A stretch of DNA of 64,000 nt, taken from NCBI GenBank assembly GCA_965246915.1, contig CBDFGB010000033.1:186001-250000 (forward strand), in the 5' to 3' direction. The notes beneath the pieces are model-generated. The model was not told the origin of the DNA, made no database searches, and saw only the letters and a list, made by a program, of their open reading frames with translations. Positions within the stretch are counted from its first letter, which is position 1. Each line of letters starts with the position of its first letter. The stretch is from CAVRQM01 sp965246915 (GTDB lineage: Bacteria; Pseudomonadota; Alphaproteobacteria; Acetobacterales; Acetobacteraceae). The position numbers were made by a program, and so were the translations under genes. Positions 31,551-39,316 of this stretch are shown here, piece by piece.

Positions 31551-32091
31551 GTGGTGGCAAGCGACAACGGTTCCCAGTTTTCGCCCGCCAATCGGTCGGA
31601 TAATTCTAATAGAGACTTCAAAGTAGCGGTCTTGGCTGCAATAGTGAGCGCGGTTACAGGTTCGGTTTGTCTATTAATATTTCCCATTGGATGGAATGCG
31701 CTGATAACTCCCGTCCCTTCCTCTAGATGCAGTAGTCGCGTTTGATTCGGATGCCTGTACTCCTCCCTGGAAGCCCTTCCCCGCAGCCGCCGGAAAATTT
31801 GTGATAGGCGTCGGAACACTTGATAATTTGTCCCTGACGCACGGAGCCTCACATGGCCAGTCCACAATCACACTAAAACGCGAAAATTTTCCCTTAATGC
31901 CGGTAGTCGCACATACCGCAAAGGTAGGCCACGCTCAATTAACGGCCTCTGTAATTCAAGTATTCGATAGTGGCCAAACCGACAATAAAGAGCCGACTAA
32001 TTTGATGGGTGTTGGAGTCGAGAAAGAAAATCAGACATCTATTCCAAATGTTCCTCGGTACGTTGCTCTAATTTACTGCTATAGAAAGTAA
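31551..32091 (+). pseudogene. Frameshifted gene: membrane-anchored protein with a phage tail-collar-like C-terminal domain
   Basis: Two frames read as one protein. From GTG 31551 the frame gives a polar start and a membrane segment (FKVAVLAAIVSAVTGSVCLL) and runs to NALITPVPSS, then stops at 31745. From about 31724 the next frame gives DAVVAFDSDACTPPWKPFP, AAGKFVIGVG, and ends NVPRYVALIYCYRK at 32091. The second part matches the pattern of collar-like/microcystin-dependent-type domains: AVVAFD, CPxGWxxF, GRFIxGxG, and a final NMPPYxALxxC. Removing one base near 31715-31723 would restore about 179 residues. The DNA is clearly AT-richer than the flanks. It is a decayed gene, a programmed shift or a sequencing error. 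Confidence 0.6.
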
Positions 32092-32302
32092 TCGTGGCGC
32101 GCGAGCCGTAGGGCCGATAAACGGAGTGCAATCCGCCGGTTTGGACACCCTCCCGCAATGGCGAATTGCGCTACGTTGATCCGCCCTGCGGTCTGAGGTG
32201 GCGAAAGCCCGGATCAATCAATCGGTGCGAAAGCCAGTGTGGAATGTCAGTTCGTGTGAAACGAAAGGTGGTCGCTGATGCGAGCCGACATACGGGTGAT
32301 CC

Positions 32303-32473
32303 TTGGCGGCCGCCGAGCAACTGACCGGCAATGCCGACTCCGCCATCGTTTGGTTTCGCCACTACCCAATCGCCGGACACTATGGTCGCACCGCTCTTAA
32401 ACTGGTTGAAGACGGCCACGCCGCAGCGGTGCTGGCGCATCTGGAGGACCTTCGGGACGGCGGATACGACTGA
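32303..32473 (+). pseudogene. Fragment resembling an Xre/MbcA/ParS (DUF2384) antitoxin C-terminal domain
   Basis: A 56-codon frame, immediately preceded by an in-frame stop (32297-32299). It reads LTGNADSAIVWFRHYPIAG, then YGRTALKLVEDGHAAAVLAH and LEDLRDGGYD. The order (Trp-Phe-Arg, a Pro-Ile-Ala loop, Gly-Arg-Thr-Ala, then a helix ending Leu-Glu-x-Leu...Gly-Gly-Tyr) fits the toxin-binding domain of MbcA/ParS-type antitoxins, but the N-terminal DNA-binding part and any partner toxin are missing. It could be a remnant or a tiny gene using TTG 32303. From 32092 to 32302 and from 32474 to 32548 I see no gene. Confidence 0.4.
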
Positions 32474-32548
32474 TACTGATTTCCAGACGGTTGACGTCAT
32501 ACTCTAAATCGCAAATGACAAATTTCCCGCATTACCGCCAGAATATCC

Positions 32549-32593
32549 TTGACGCCGCCTACTTCCGTATCTACAGGATGTAGCTACGGAAGT
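32549..32593 (+). promoter_or_regulatory. Candidate brnTA promoter overlapped by a 33-bp inverted repeat (operator)
   Basis: TTGACG (32549-32554) and TACAGG (32572-32577) are 17 bases apart. ACTTCCGTA (32561-32569) is inverted as TACGGAAGT (32585-32593), and inside it CTACA (32571-32575) is inverted as TGTAG (32579-32583), leaving a GGA centre: 14 of 15 positions pair. It lies 57 bp upstream of brnT. BrnTA-type operons are repressed by their antitoxin at an inverted repeat over the promoter, so this is a natural operator candidate. Confidence 0.55.
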
Positions 32594-32650
32594 TGGCTGA
32601 CACGACGTCGTTTGAAGCAACTCAAGCGGCCGTCTGGCCAAGGAGCTTTG

Positions 32651-32923
32651 GTGGAGATCGAGTTCGACGAGGCGAAGCGTATACGAACGCGGGAGCTTCG
32701 AGGGTTGGATTTCCGTGACGCTGTCCTGATCCTGAAGGGGCGGCATCTTGTTTCGCCGGCGCGAACGACGGAAGGCGAGGAACGATGGCTGGCGACGGGC
32801 TTATTGGTCGAGGCAGTGGTGACGATCGTGTTCACGCTGCGGGGAACGCGGGTGCGCGTCATCTCGATGCGGGCTGCTCGCGATGACGAAAAGCAGCGAT
32901 ATGAGGCGCTATACCGAGGCTGA
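32651..32923 (+). CDS. brnT: BrnT-family toxin (ribonuclease)
   Basis: A 90-residue protein with a GTG start. VEIEFDEAKRIRTRELRGLDF corresponds to the BrnT opening (FDxxKxxxNxxKHGxxF), followed by EERWLATGLL and a terminal RVRVISMRAARDDEKQRYEA, the usual ISARxAxxxExxxY end in variant form. BrnT toxins have a RelE-like fold and cut mRNA. It overlaps brnA by 41 bases, the standard toxin-first order. Some consensus positions differ (for example LRGLDF for KHGxxF), so activity is not guaranteed. Confidence 0.82.
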   Translation: MEIEFDEAKRIRTRELRGLDFRDAVLILKGRHLVSPARTTEGEERWLATGLLVEAVVTIVFTLRGTRVRVISMRAARDDEKQRYEALYRG

Positions 32924-33209
32924 GTTGACTGACCTTCATGACCGCGAAGGCGTGCAGTCGGATTTGGCAAGGGTCAACGCGACGACGCAGGACGAACTAG
33001 AACGGGACATTGCCAGCGACCCTGATTGGCGTGACATTCCGCGCGATTGGTATGAGCGGGCGGAAATGGTCATCCCGGCGTCCAAAAAACTCCTCTCCGT
33101 CCGCCTCGACGCCGACGTGCTCGAATGGTTTCGCGCCCAGGGTCCGGGATACCAGACCCGGATGAACGCGGTGCTGCGCGCCTATGTCGAGCAGAAACGC
33201 CGGGCCTGA
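32883..33209 (+). CDS. brnA: BrnA-family antitoxin
   Basis: A 108-residue protein. The C-terminal half carries the signature of BrnA: a tryptophan-containing DWYERAEMVIPASKKLLSVR, then LDADVLEWFRAQGPGYQTRM and NAVLRAYVEQ, which is a ribbon-helix-helix DNA-binding domain. The N-terminal half (residues 1-60) is polar and acidic and would wrap the toxin. The ATG at 32883 lies inside brnT. It is expected to neutralise BrnT and repress the operon at the inverted repeat upstream of brnT. Confidence 0.88.
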   Translation: MTKSSDMRRYTEAELTDLHDREGVQSDLARVNATTQDELERDIASDPDWRDIPRDWYERAEMVIPASKKLLSVRLDADVLEWFRAQGPGYQTRMNAVLRAYVEQKRRA

Positions 33210-33226
33210 CCCACACGGAGGTCTCA

Positions 33227-33790
33227 ATGGATCAGCCGCAGGCCGACACGCTTCCTCAGTTCGCGAACAAGGTGGACTTCCTCGCCTGGGAGGAGGCGCA
33301 GGAAATGCGCTTCGAGTTCGACGGCGAGGATGTGGCGGAAGTGACCGGCGGGACCGAGAATCACATCACGATCATCGCCAATCTGGCCGCAGAACTGCGA
33401 AGCCTCCTGAGGGGCACCCGGTTCCGTGTCCTCCCGCAGATCAAGGTCGAGACGATTCCTGGTTTCCGATATCCGGACGTGTCCGTGGCGCCGCGCGGCG
33501 GCGACGGAACCAGCACGATCTTCCGCGCGCCTATTGTCCTGTTCGAGGTTCTCTCGCCGTCGACGCGGCACATCGACCTTGGGCGCAAGCGCGTCGAATA
33601 TGCCGCGCTTTTGTCCGTCCGGCGCTACGTTGTGGTCGAGCATCGCTTCATGGGCGCGGGCCTGCTGTCCCGCGGAGCCGCTGATGGTTGGACGGAGACG
33701 TCGATCGCGGGAGGCGATGCCGTGCTGGACCTGCCGGAGATCGGCGTGAGCCTGCGGCTGGCCGATTGCTACGAGGACGTCGTGTTCTGA
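33227..33790 (+). CDS. Uma2 family (DUF820) putative endonuclease
   Basis: A 187-residue protein starting at ATG 33227, 17 bp after brnA and behind GGAGG. RFEFDGEDVAEVTGGTENH, an Asn-His pair, GFRYPDVSVAP with the motif Asp, and VLFEVLSPSTRHIDLGRKR with Glu and Lys show the PD-(D/E)xK nuclease fold of Uma2 proteins. These are very common in cyanobacteria and Acetobacteraceae; their biological target is unknown. The tight spacing suggests co-transcription with brnTA. Confidence 0.85.
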   Translation: MDQPQADTLPQFANKVDFLAWEEAQEMRFEFDGEDVAEVTGGTENHITIIANLAAELRSLLRGTRFRVLPQIKVETIPGFRYPDVSVAPRGGDGTSTIFRAPIVLFEVLSPSTRHIDLGRKRVEYAALLSVRRYVVVEHRFMGAGLLSRGAADGWTETSIAGGDAVLDLPEIGVSLRLADCYEDVVF

Positions 33791-33805
33791 CGGCCGTCAC
33801 GATGC

Positions 33806-33834
33806 TTGACTTGGTTCCGTCGCACTCGTAGGTA
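33806..33834 (+). promoter_or_regulatory. Possible promoter for rpsL-rpsG-tuf
   Basis: TTGACT (33806-33811) is followed 17 bases later by TAGGTA (33829-33834), about 175 bp before rpsL. The -35 is good and the -10 poor. A promoter is required somewhere in this 218-bp gap because the island and the rpoC terminator separate rpsL from upstream genes. Confidence 0.4.
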
Positions 33835-33945
33835 TCGCGCCCTCAGCCGCCCCCGAGCCGTTCGGGCGGTTGGCGTTTGCAAGCTATCGGAGCACGCGGC
33901 GCCGCGATCCCACTGGGGTCGCTCAGGCCATGTGCGGATCATCCG

Positions 33946-33968
33946 CCGCGCGGGAGTCTCCCGGGCGG
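33946..33968 (+). promoter_or_regulatory. Leader hairpin upstream of rpsL
   Basis: CCGCGCGGGA and TCCCGGGCGG pair with one G-G mismatch around a three-base loop, ending 40 bases before the rpsL ATG. It would lie in the 5' leader of the str transcript and might take part in control by a ribosomal protein; not tested. Confidence 0.35.
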
Positions 33969-34008
33969 CACAGACGTGCGTATTCGGGTGTGTGGGAACA
34001 GAGGGTCT

Positions 34009-34380
34009 ATGCCGACCATCAATCAGCTGATCGCCAATGGGCGCGAGCCCGCGGCCAAGCGCAACAAGGTGCCGGCCCTGCAGGGCTGCCCGCAGAAGCG
34101 CGGCGTCTGCACGCGCGTCTACACGACGACGCCGAAGAAGCCGAACTCGGCACTGCGTAAGGTCGCCAAGGTGCGGCTGACCAACGGCTACGAGGTCGTG
34201 AGCTACATCCCCGGCGAGGGCCACAATTTGCAGGAACACTCCGTCGTGCTCATCCGCGGCGGGCGTGTGAAGGATTTGCCGGGCGTGCGGTATCATATCC
34301 TGCGCGGCGTGCTGGACACCCAGGGCCTGCCGAAGCGGCGTCAGCGGCGATCGCTCTACGGCGCCAAGCGGCCGAAGTGA
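34009..34380 (+). CDS. rpsL: 30S ribosomal protein S12
   Basis: 123 residues, the canonical length, with ATG at 34009. PTINQLIANGRE, TTTPKKPNSALRKVAKVRL and RGGRVKDLPGVRYHILRG contain the lysines and proline where streptomycin resistance mutations occur; all are wild type. S12 shapes the decoding centre. rpsG follows after ten bases. Confidence 0.99.
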   Translation: MPTINQLIANGREPAAKRNKVPALQGCPQKRGVCTRVYTTTPKKPNSALRKVAKVRLTNGYEVVSYIPGEGHNLQEHSVVLIRGGRVKDLPGVRYHILRGVLDTQGLPKRRQRRSLYGAKRPK

Positions 34381-34390
34381 GGGGGCGGGC

Positions 34391-34867
34391 ATGAGTCGTC
34401 GTCGCCGCGCGGTCAAGCGCGAGATCCTGCCGGACGCGAAGTTCGGCGACCTCGTCATCACGCGCTTCATGAACGCGCTGATGTACGACGGCAAGAAATC
34501 GGCCGCCGAGACGATCGTCTATGGCGCGCTGGATGTGATGAAGAAGCGCGGCGGCAATCAGGCCGATCCGGTGCGGATGTTCCACGAGGCGCTGGACAAC
34601 GTGAAGCCGGCGGTGGAAGTGCGCAGCCGCCGGGTCGGCGGTGCCACGTATCAGGTGCCGGTTGAAGTCCGGACTGAGCGGCGGCAGGCGCTGGCGATCC
34701 GCTGGATCATCGACAGCGCCCGCAAGCGCGGCGAGCACACGATGGAGGACCGGCTGTCCAACGAGCTGATGGACGCGGTCAACAATCGCGGTGCTGCGGT
34801 AAAGAAGCGTGAAGATACCCATCGGATGGCCGAGGCGAACAAAGCCTTCAGCCATTACCGCTGGTAG
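34391..34867 (+). CDS. rpsG: 30S ribosomal protein S7
   Basis: 158 residues, two or so longer than usual. SRRRRAVKREILPDAKFGD, MFHEALDNVKPAVEVRSRRV and a closing RMAEANKAFSHYRW are S7 signatures. It nucleates assembly of the 30S head. fusA would normally follow; instead tuf starts 46 bp downstream. Confidence 0.99.
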   Translation: MSRRRRAVKREILPDAKFGDLVITRFMNALMYDGKKSAAETIVYGALDVMKKRGGNQADPVRMFHEALDNVKPAVEVRSRRVGGATYQVPVEVRTERRQALAIRWIIDSARKRGEHTMEDRLSNELMDAVNNRGAAVKKREDTHRMAEANKAFSHYRW

Positions 34868-34913
34868 CACTGAACTCTAGCCAGACTTCCAGGACCGGGC
34901 ACGGAGAACGACG

Positions 34914-36101
34914 ATGGGTAAAGCCAAATTCGAGCGGAACAAGCCGCACTGCAACATCGGCACGATCGGCCATGTCGATCATGGCAAGACGTCGCTAACG
35001 GCGGCGATCACCAAGATCCTGGCGAAGTCTGGTGGCGCCACGTTCACGGCCTACGACCAGATCGACAAGGCTCCCGAGGAGCGCGCGCGCGGCATTACGA
35101 TCTCAACCGCACATGTCGAGTACGAGACGAAGAATCGTCATTACGCCCATGTCGACTGTCCGGGTCACGCCGACTACGTGAAGAACATGATCACCGGTGC
35201 CGCACAAATGGACGGCGCGATCCTGGTCGTGTCGGCGGCCGACGGCCCGATGCCGCAGACTCGCGAGCACATCCTGCTGGCGCGTCAGGTCGGCGTCCCG
35301 GCGCTGGTGGTGTTCCTCAACAAGTGCGACATCGCCGACCCCGACCTTCTGGAGCTGGTCGAGCTGGAGGTGCGCGAGCTGCTGACCAGTTACCAGTTCC
35401 CGGGCGACGACATTCCCATCATCCACGGCTCGGCCGTCGCCGCGTTGGAAGACAAGCTGCCGGAACTCGGCGAGCAGGCTGTGCTGAAGCTGATGGAGGC
35501 GGTCGACGCCTACATCCCGCAGCCGGAGCGCCCGGTCGACAAGCCATTCCTGATGCCGATCGAGGACGTGTTCTCGATCTCCGGCCGCGGCACGGTGGTG
35601 ACCGGCCGTATCGAGCGCGGCATCGTCAAGGTCGGCGAGGAAGTCGAGATCGTGGGGTTGAAGGATACCGTCAAGACGGTCGTGACCGGCGTCGAGATGT
35701 TCCGCAAGCTGCTCGACCAAGGGCAGGCCGGCGACAACGTGGGCGCGCTGTTGCGCGGCACGAAGCGCGAGGACGTCGAGCGCGGCCAGGTGCTTGCCAA
35801 GCCCGGCACGATCACGCCGCACAAGAAGTTCCAAGCAGAAAGCTACATCCTCACGAAGGAAGAGGGTGGCCGTCACACACCGTTCTTCACCAATTATCGT
35901 CCGCAGTTCTATTTCCGGACAACCGACGTGACCGGCATTGTGACGTTGCCGGAGGGCGTGGAGATGGTGATGCCCGGCGACAACGTGTCGATGAGCGTGG
36001 AGCTGATCCAGCCGATCGCGATGGATGAAGGACTGCGCTTCGCGATCCGCGAGGGCGGACGGACTGTCGGCGCTGGCGTCGTCGCCAAGATCACAGCTTG
36101 A
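34914..36101 (+). CDS. tuf: Elongation factor Tu
   Basis: 395 residues. GTPase motifs are GHVDHGKT (G1), RGITI (G2), DCPGHADY (G3), NKCD (G4) and GSA (G5). Domains II and III continue through SGRGTVVTGRIERG and the C-terminal FRTTDVTGIV region. It delivers aminoacyl-tRNA to the ribosome. It sits directly after rpsG and 35 bp before rpsJ, joining the str and S10 clusters without fusA. Confidence 0.99.
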   Translation: MGKAKFERNKPHCNIGTIGHVDHGKTSLTAAITKILAKSGGATFTAYDQIDKAPEERARGITISTAHVEYETKNRHYAHVDCPGHADYVKNMITGAAQMDGAILVVSAADGPMPQTREHILLARQVGVPALVVFLNKCDIADPDLLELVELEVRELLTSYQFPGDDIPIIHGSAVAALEDKLPELGEQAVLKLMEAVDAYIPQPERPVDKPFLMPIEDVFSISGRGTVVTGRIERGIVKVGEEVEIVGLKDTVKTVVTGVEMFRKLLDQGQAGDNVGALLRGTKREDVERGQVLAKPGTITPHKKFQAESYILTKEEGGRHTPFFTNYRPQFYFRTTDVTGIVTLPEGVEMVMPGDNVSMSVELIQPIAMDEGLRFAIREGGRTVGAGVVAKITA

Positions 36102-36136
36102 GCTGACAAAGGGGATCGGCCTCGGCCGGAGATACG

Positions 36137-36445
36137 ATGGACAACCAGAATATCCGCATACGCCTCAAGGCGTACGATCACCGTGTGCTGGACAACAGCA
36201 CGAAGGAGATCGTCAACACCGCGAAGCGTACGGGTGCGCGGGTTCGCGGGCCGATCCCTCTGCCGACGCATATCGAGCGGTTCACGGTCAACCGCTCGCC
36301 GCATGTGGACAAAAAGAGCCGTGAGCAGTTCGAGATCCGGACGCATCGTCGCTTGCTCGATATCGTCGAGCCGACGCCGCAGACGGTGGACGCCCTTATG
36401 AAGCTCGACCTCGCCGCCGGCGTGGACGTCGAGATCAAGCTGTAA
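36137..36445 (+). CDS. rpsJ: 30S ribosomal protein S10
   Basis: 102 residues, beginning MDNQNIRIRLKAYDHRVLD; GPIPLPTHIERFTVNRSPHV is the conserved loop. First gene of the S10 operon; it also works as NusE in transcription antitermination. It is 35 bp after tuf, with no terminator between. Confidence 0.99.
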   Translation: MDNQNIRIRLKAYDHRVLDNSTKEIVNTAKRTGARVRGPIPLPTHIERFTVNRSPHVDKKSREQFEIRTHRRLLDIVEPTPQTVDALMKLDLAAGVDVEIKL

Positions 36446-36503
36446 CCATTTTTTGGCCTACGAGCCTAGCGTTCGCGCACGGCTCCTCTGGGAATTGGAT
36501 GAG

Positions 36504-37190
36504 ATGCGCACGGGATTGCTTGCCAAGAAACTTGGCATGACACGGATCTTCAAGGAGGACGGGACGCATGTGCCCGTCACTGTCCTGCACGTCGATCAGG
36601 TGCAGGTCGTCGCCGCGCGGACCGAGGAGCGGGACGGCTATGACGCCGTGCAGCTCGGCTGGGGCCGCGCGAAGGTTAAGAACGTGACCCAGCCGAATCG
36701 TGGCCATTTCGCCGCGGCGAAGGTCGAGCCGAAGGCCAAGCTGGTGGAGTTCCGGGTGGCGAAGGATGCGCTGCTGGAGCCTGGAGCGACTCTAACCGCG
36801 GCGCATTTCGTCGAGGGACAGTTGGTCGATGTGGTGGGGACCACCAAGGGCAAGAGCTTCCAGGGCGTGATGAAGCGCTGGAATTTCGCGGGTCTCGAGG
36901 CGAGCCACGGCGTGTCGGTCAGCCATCGCTCTCATGGCTCGACCGGTAACCGGCAGGATCCAGGCAAGACGTTCAAGAACAAGAAGATGGCGGGTCACCT
37001 CGGCGTCGAGCGTGTGACCACGCAGAATTTGCGTATCGCCGCTGTCGATGTGGAGCGAGGGCTTTTGATGGTGCGCGGCGCGGTGCCGGGTGCGAAGGGA
37101 GGTTGGGTGCTTGTGAGCGACGCGCACAAGGCCAAGCGTCCTGAGGCGGCACCCTATCCGGCGGCGATCGCCGATGTTGCGGCCGGCTGA
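36504..37190 (+). CDS. rplC: 50S ribosomal protein L3
   Basis: 228 residues from ATG 36504, preceded by a GAATTGGATGAG stretch; 17 extra upstream codons have no L3 character. RTGLLAKKLGMTRIF and SHGSTGNRQDPGKTFKNKKM are conserved, the latter being the extension that reaches toward the peptidyl-transferase centre. One of the earliest proteins to join the 50S subunit. Confidence 0.98.
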   Translation: MRTGLLAKKLGMTRIFKEDGTHVPVTVLHVDQVQVVAARTEERDGYDAVQLGWGRAKVKNVTQPNRGHFAAAKVEPKAKLVEFRVAKDALLEPGATLTAAHFVEGQLVDVVGTTKGKSFQGVMKRWNFAGLEASHGVSVSHRSHGSTGNRQDPGKTFKNKKMAGHLGVERVTTQNLRIAAVDVERGLLMVRGAVPGAKGGWVLVSDAHKAKRPEAAPYPAAIADVAAG

Positions 37191-37200
37191 GGATCGAGAG

Positions 37201-37848
37201 ATGCAGATCGAGATCATGACGCTTGCGGGCGAGACGGCCGGGATGGCCGAGTTGTCCGATGAGATTTTTGCCACCACGCCTCGTGCCGACATCATGGCGC
37301 GCGTCGTGCACTGGCAGCAGGCTAAACGCCGTGCCGGCACGCACCGGACCAAGGGCATGGGCGAAGTCCGCGGCACCACGAAGAAGCCGTACAAGCAGAA
37401 GGGCACCGGCAATGCCCGGCAGGGCAGCCTGCGCGCGCCGCAGTTCCGGGGCGGCGGCGTGGTGCACGGGCCGGTGGTGCGCAGTCACGGCTATGATTTG
37501 CCGAAGAAGGTGCGGCGGCTCGGGCTGATTTCCGCGCTTTCGCAGAAGCATGCGGACGGCAAGCTGGTCGTGCTGGACGCGGCCGCCGGTGCCACGAAGA
37601 CGCGCGAACTGGCGAAGACCTTGGCGGCACTCGGCTGGAGATCGGCGCTGATCGTCGATCAGACGGTGGACCAGGGGTTCCTGCGCGCCAGCCGCAACAT
37701 CATCGGCTTCGACGTGCTGCCGACGGTCGGCGCCAATGTCTACGACATCCTGCGACATGACGTCTTGGCGGTGACCACGGCGGGCCTGGCCGGACTGGTC
37801 ACGCGGCTTACTGCCGCGGATGTCGCGCGCGAGGAGATGCCGGCATGA
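37201..37848 (+). CDS. rplD: 50S ribosomal protein L4
   Basis: 215 residues from ATG 37201, behind GAGAG ten bases after rplC. The basic loop RTKGMGEVRGTTKKPYKQKG lines the exit tunnel, where macrolide-resistance changes occur. In E. coli L4 also represses the S10 operon; no comparable leader was sought here beyond the short tuf-rpsJ gap. The stop overlaps the rplW start. Confidence 0.98.
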   Translation: MQIEIMTLAGETAGMAELSDEIFATTPRADIMARVVHWQQAKRRAGTHRTKGMGEVRGTTKKPYKQKGTGNARQGSLRAPQFRGGGVVHGPVVRSHGYDLPKKVRRLGLISALSQKHADGKLVVLDAAAGATKTRELAKTLAALGWRSALIVDQTVDQGFLRASRNIIGFDVLPTVGANVYDILRHDVLAVTTAGLAGLVTRLTAADVAREEMPA

Positions 37849-38186
37849 GCGAGGTCGCGGCCGCCAAGCCGAAGAAGCCCAAGCCCGTGCTGAGCCGGGA
37901 GTCGATGTATCAGACGATCCGCAGCCCAGTGGTCACCGAGAAGGCGACTTTGCTGGCAGAGCGCAGCCAGGTGGTGTTCCGGGTGGCAATCGACGCAACC
38001 AAGCCGGAGATCAAAGCGGCGGTCGAGGGACTGTTCGGCGTCAACGTGGTGTCGGTGAACACGCTGATCACCAAGGGCAAGGCGCGGATGTTTCGCGGCC
38101 GGCCGGGCCAGCGCAGCGACGTGAAGAAAGCCTATGTGACGCTGCAGCCGGGTCAGTCGATCGACCTGTCCAGCGGACTGGCATGA
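37845..38186 (+). CDS. rplW: 50S ribosomal protein L23
   Basis: 113 residues. The core starts at YQTIRSPVVTEKATLL and includes VEGLFGVNVVSVNTL and GRPGQRSDVKKAYV. A Lys/Pro-rich extension of about 18 residues (AAAKPKKPKPV) precedes the core. L23 is the docking site for signal recognition particle and trigger factor at the tunnel exit. ATGA overlap with rplD. Confidence 0.98.
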   Translation: MSEVAAAKPKKPKPVLSRESMYQTIRSPVVTEKATLLAERSQVVFRVAIDATKPEIKAAVEGLFGVNVVSVNTLITKGKARMFRGRPGQRSDVKKAYVTLQPGQSIDLSSGLA

Positions 38187-38202
38187 GGCGGGACGACGAA
38201 CC

Positions 38203-39033
38203 ATGGGCCTGAAACATTTCAATCCCGTCACGGCGAGCCTGCGCGGGACGATTCTCATCGACCGCAGCGAGCTGTGGAAAGGCAAGCCGGTCAAGGCGCT
38301 GACCGTCGGCAAGTCGCATTCGGGCGGTCGTAACAATCATGGCCGCACCACAAGCTATTTCCGGGGCGGCGGACACAAGCAGTCGTATCGACTGGTGGAC
38401 TTCAAGCGGCGCAAGGCGGACATACCGGCTGTCGTGGAGCGTCTGGAGTACGACCCGAACCGAACCGCGTTCATTGCGCTGATCAAGTATCGAGACGGCG
38501 AATTGTCGTACATCCTGGCGCCGCAGCGGCTGCGGGCCGGTGATGCCGTGGTGTCGGGTGCCCGTGTCGACATCAAGCCGGGCAATGCGATGCCGCTCGC
38601 CGCGATCCCGGTCGGCACGATCATCCATAACGTCGAGATGAAGCAGGGTGCCGGCGGAAAAATCGCTCGCTCGGCCGGGCAGTATGCCCAGCTGGTCGGG
38701 AAGGATTCCGGGTATGCCCAACTCAAGCTGATGAGCGGCGAGGTTCGTGTCGTCCGCGGCGAGTGCATGGCGACGATCGGCGCAGTGTCCAATCCGGACA
38801 ATTCCAACCAGCAGATCGGTAAGGCGGGTCGCTCGCGCTGGCTCGGCCGCCGCCCGCACAATCGTGGCGTCGTGATGAACCCGGTGGACCATCCGCATGG
38901 CGGCGGCGAGGGTCGCACATCGGGCGGCCGTCACCCGGTCACGCCGTGGGGCAAGCCGACCAAGGGCTACAAGACGCGGGTCAACAAGCGCACGGACAAG
39001 CTGATCGTCCGTCGCCGCAACAAGGGGAAATGA
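38203..39033 (+). CDS. rplB: 50S ribosomal protein L2
   Basis: 276 residues. GRNNHGRTTSYFRGGGHKQS, RAGDAVVSGARVDIKPGNAM, and the conserved VVMNPVDHPHGGGEG with the functionally important histidine are present. L2 supports subunit association and peptidyl transfer. It lies 16 bp after rplW. Confidence 0.99.
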   Translation: MGLKHFNPVTASLRGTILIDRSELWKGKPVKALTVGKSHSGGRNNHGRTTSYFRGGGHKQSYRLVDFKRRKADIPAVVERLEYDPNRTAFIALIKYRDGELSYILAPQRLRAGDAVVSGARVDIKPGNAMPLAAIPVGTIIHNVEMKQGAGGKIARSAGQYAQLVGKDSGYAQLKLMSGEVRVVRGECMATIGAVSNPDNSNQQIGKAGRSRWLGRRPHNRGVVMNPVDHPHGGGEGRTSGGRHPVTPWGKPTKGYKTRVNKRTDKLIVRRRNKGK

Positions 39034-39036
39034 GCG

Positions 39037-39315
39037 ATGGCTCGTTCCGTCTGGAAAGGCCCGTTCGTCGACGGCTACTTGCTCGCCAAGGCAGAGACGT
39101 CACGCGCCTCGGGTCGCAACGAGATCATTAAGATCTGGTCGCGCCGCAGCACCATCCTGCCGCAATTCGTGGGGCTGACGTTCGGCGTCTACAACGGCCA
39201 CAAATTCCTGCCGGTGCAGGTCAACGAGAACATGGTCGGACACAAGTTCGGCGAGTTCTCGCCGACCCGCACGTTTACCGGCCATTCTTCCGACAAGAAG
39301 GCCAAGCGGGGCTGA
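39037..39315 (+). CDS. rpsS: 30S ribosomal protein S19
   Basis: 92 residues: MARSVWKGPFVDGYLL, IKIWSRRSTILPQFVGLTF and the terminal FSPTRTFTGHSSDKKAKRG. S19 sits in the 30S head with S13. Three bases after rplB and one base before rplV. Confidence 0.99.
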   Translation: MARSVWKGPFVDGYLLAKAETSRASGRNEIIKIWSRRSTILPQFVGLTFGVYNGHKFLPVQVNENMVGHKFGEFSPTRTFTGHSSDKKAKRG

Positions 39316-39316
39316 C

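Noticed and set aside
32171..32500. A 109-codon minus-strand frame within the island
   Set aside because: It lies opposite the antitoxin-like fragment, has no RBS and no motif.
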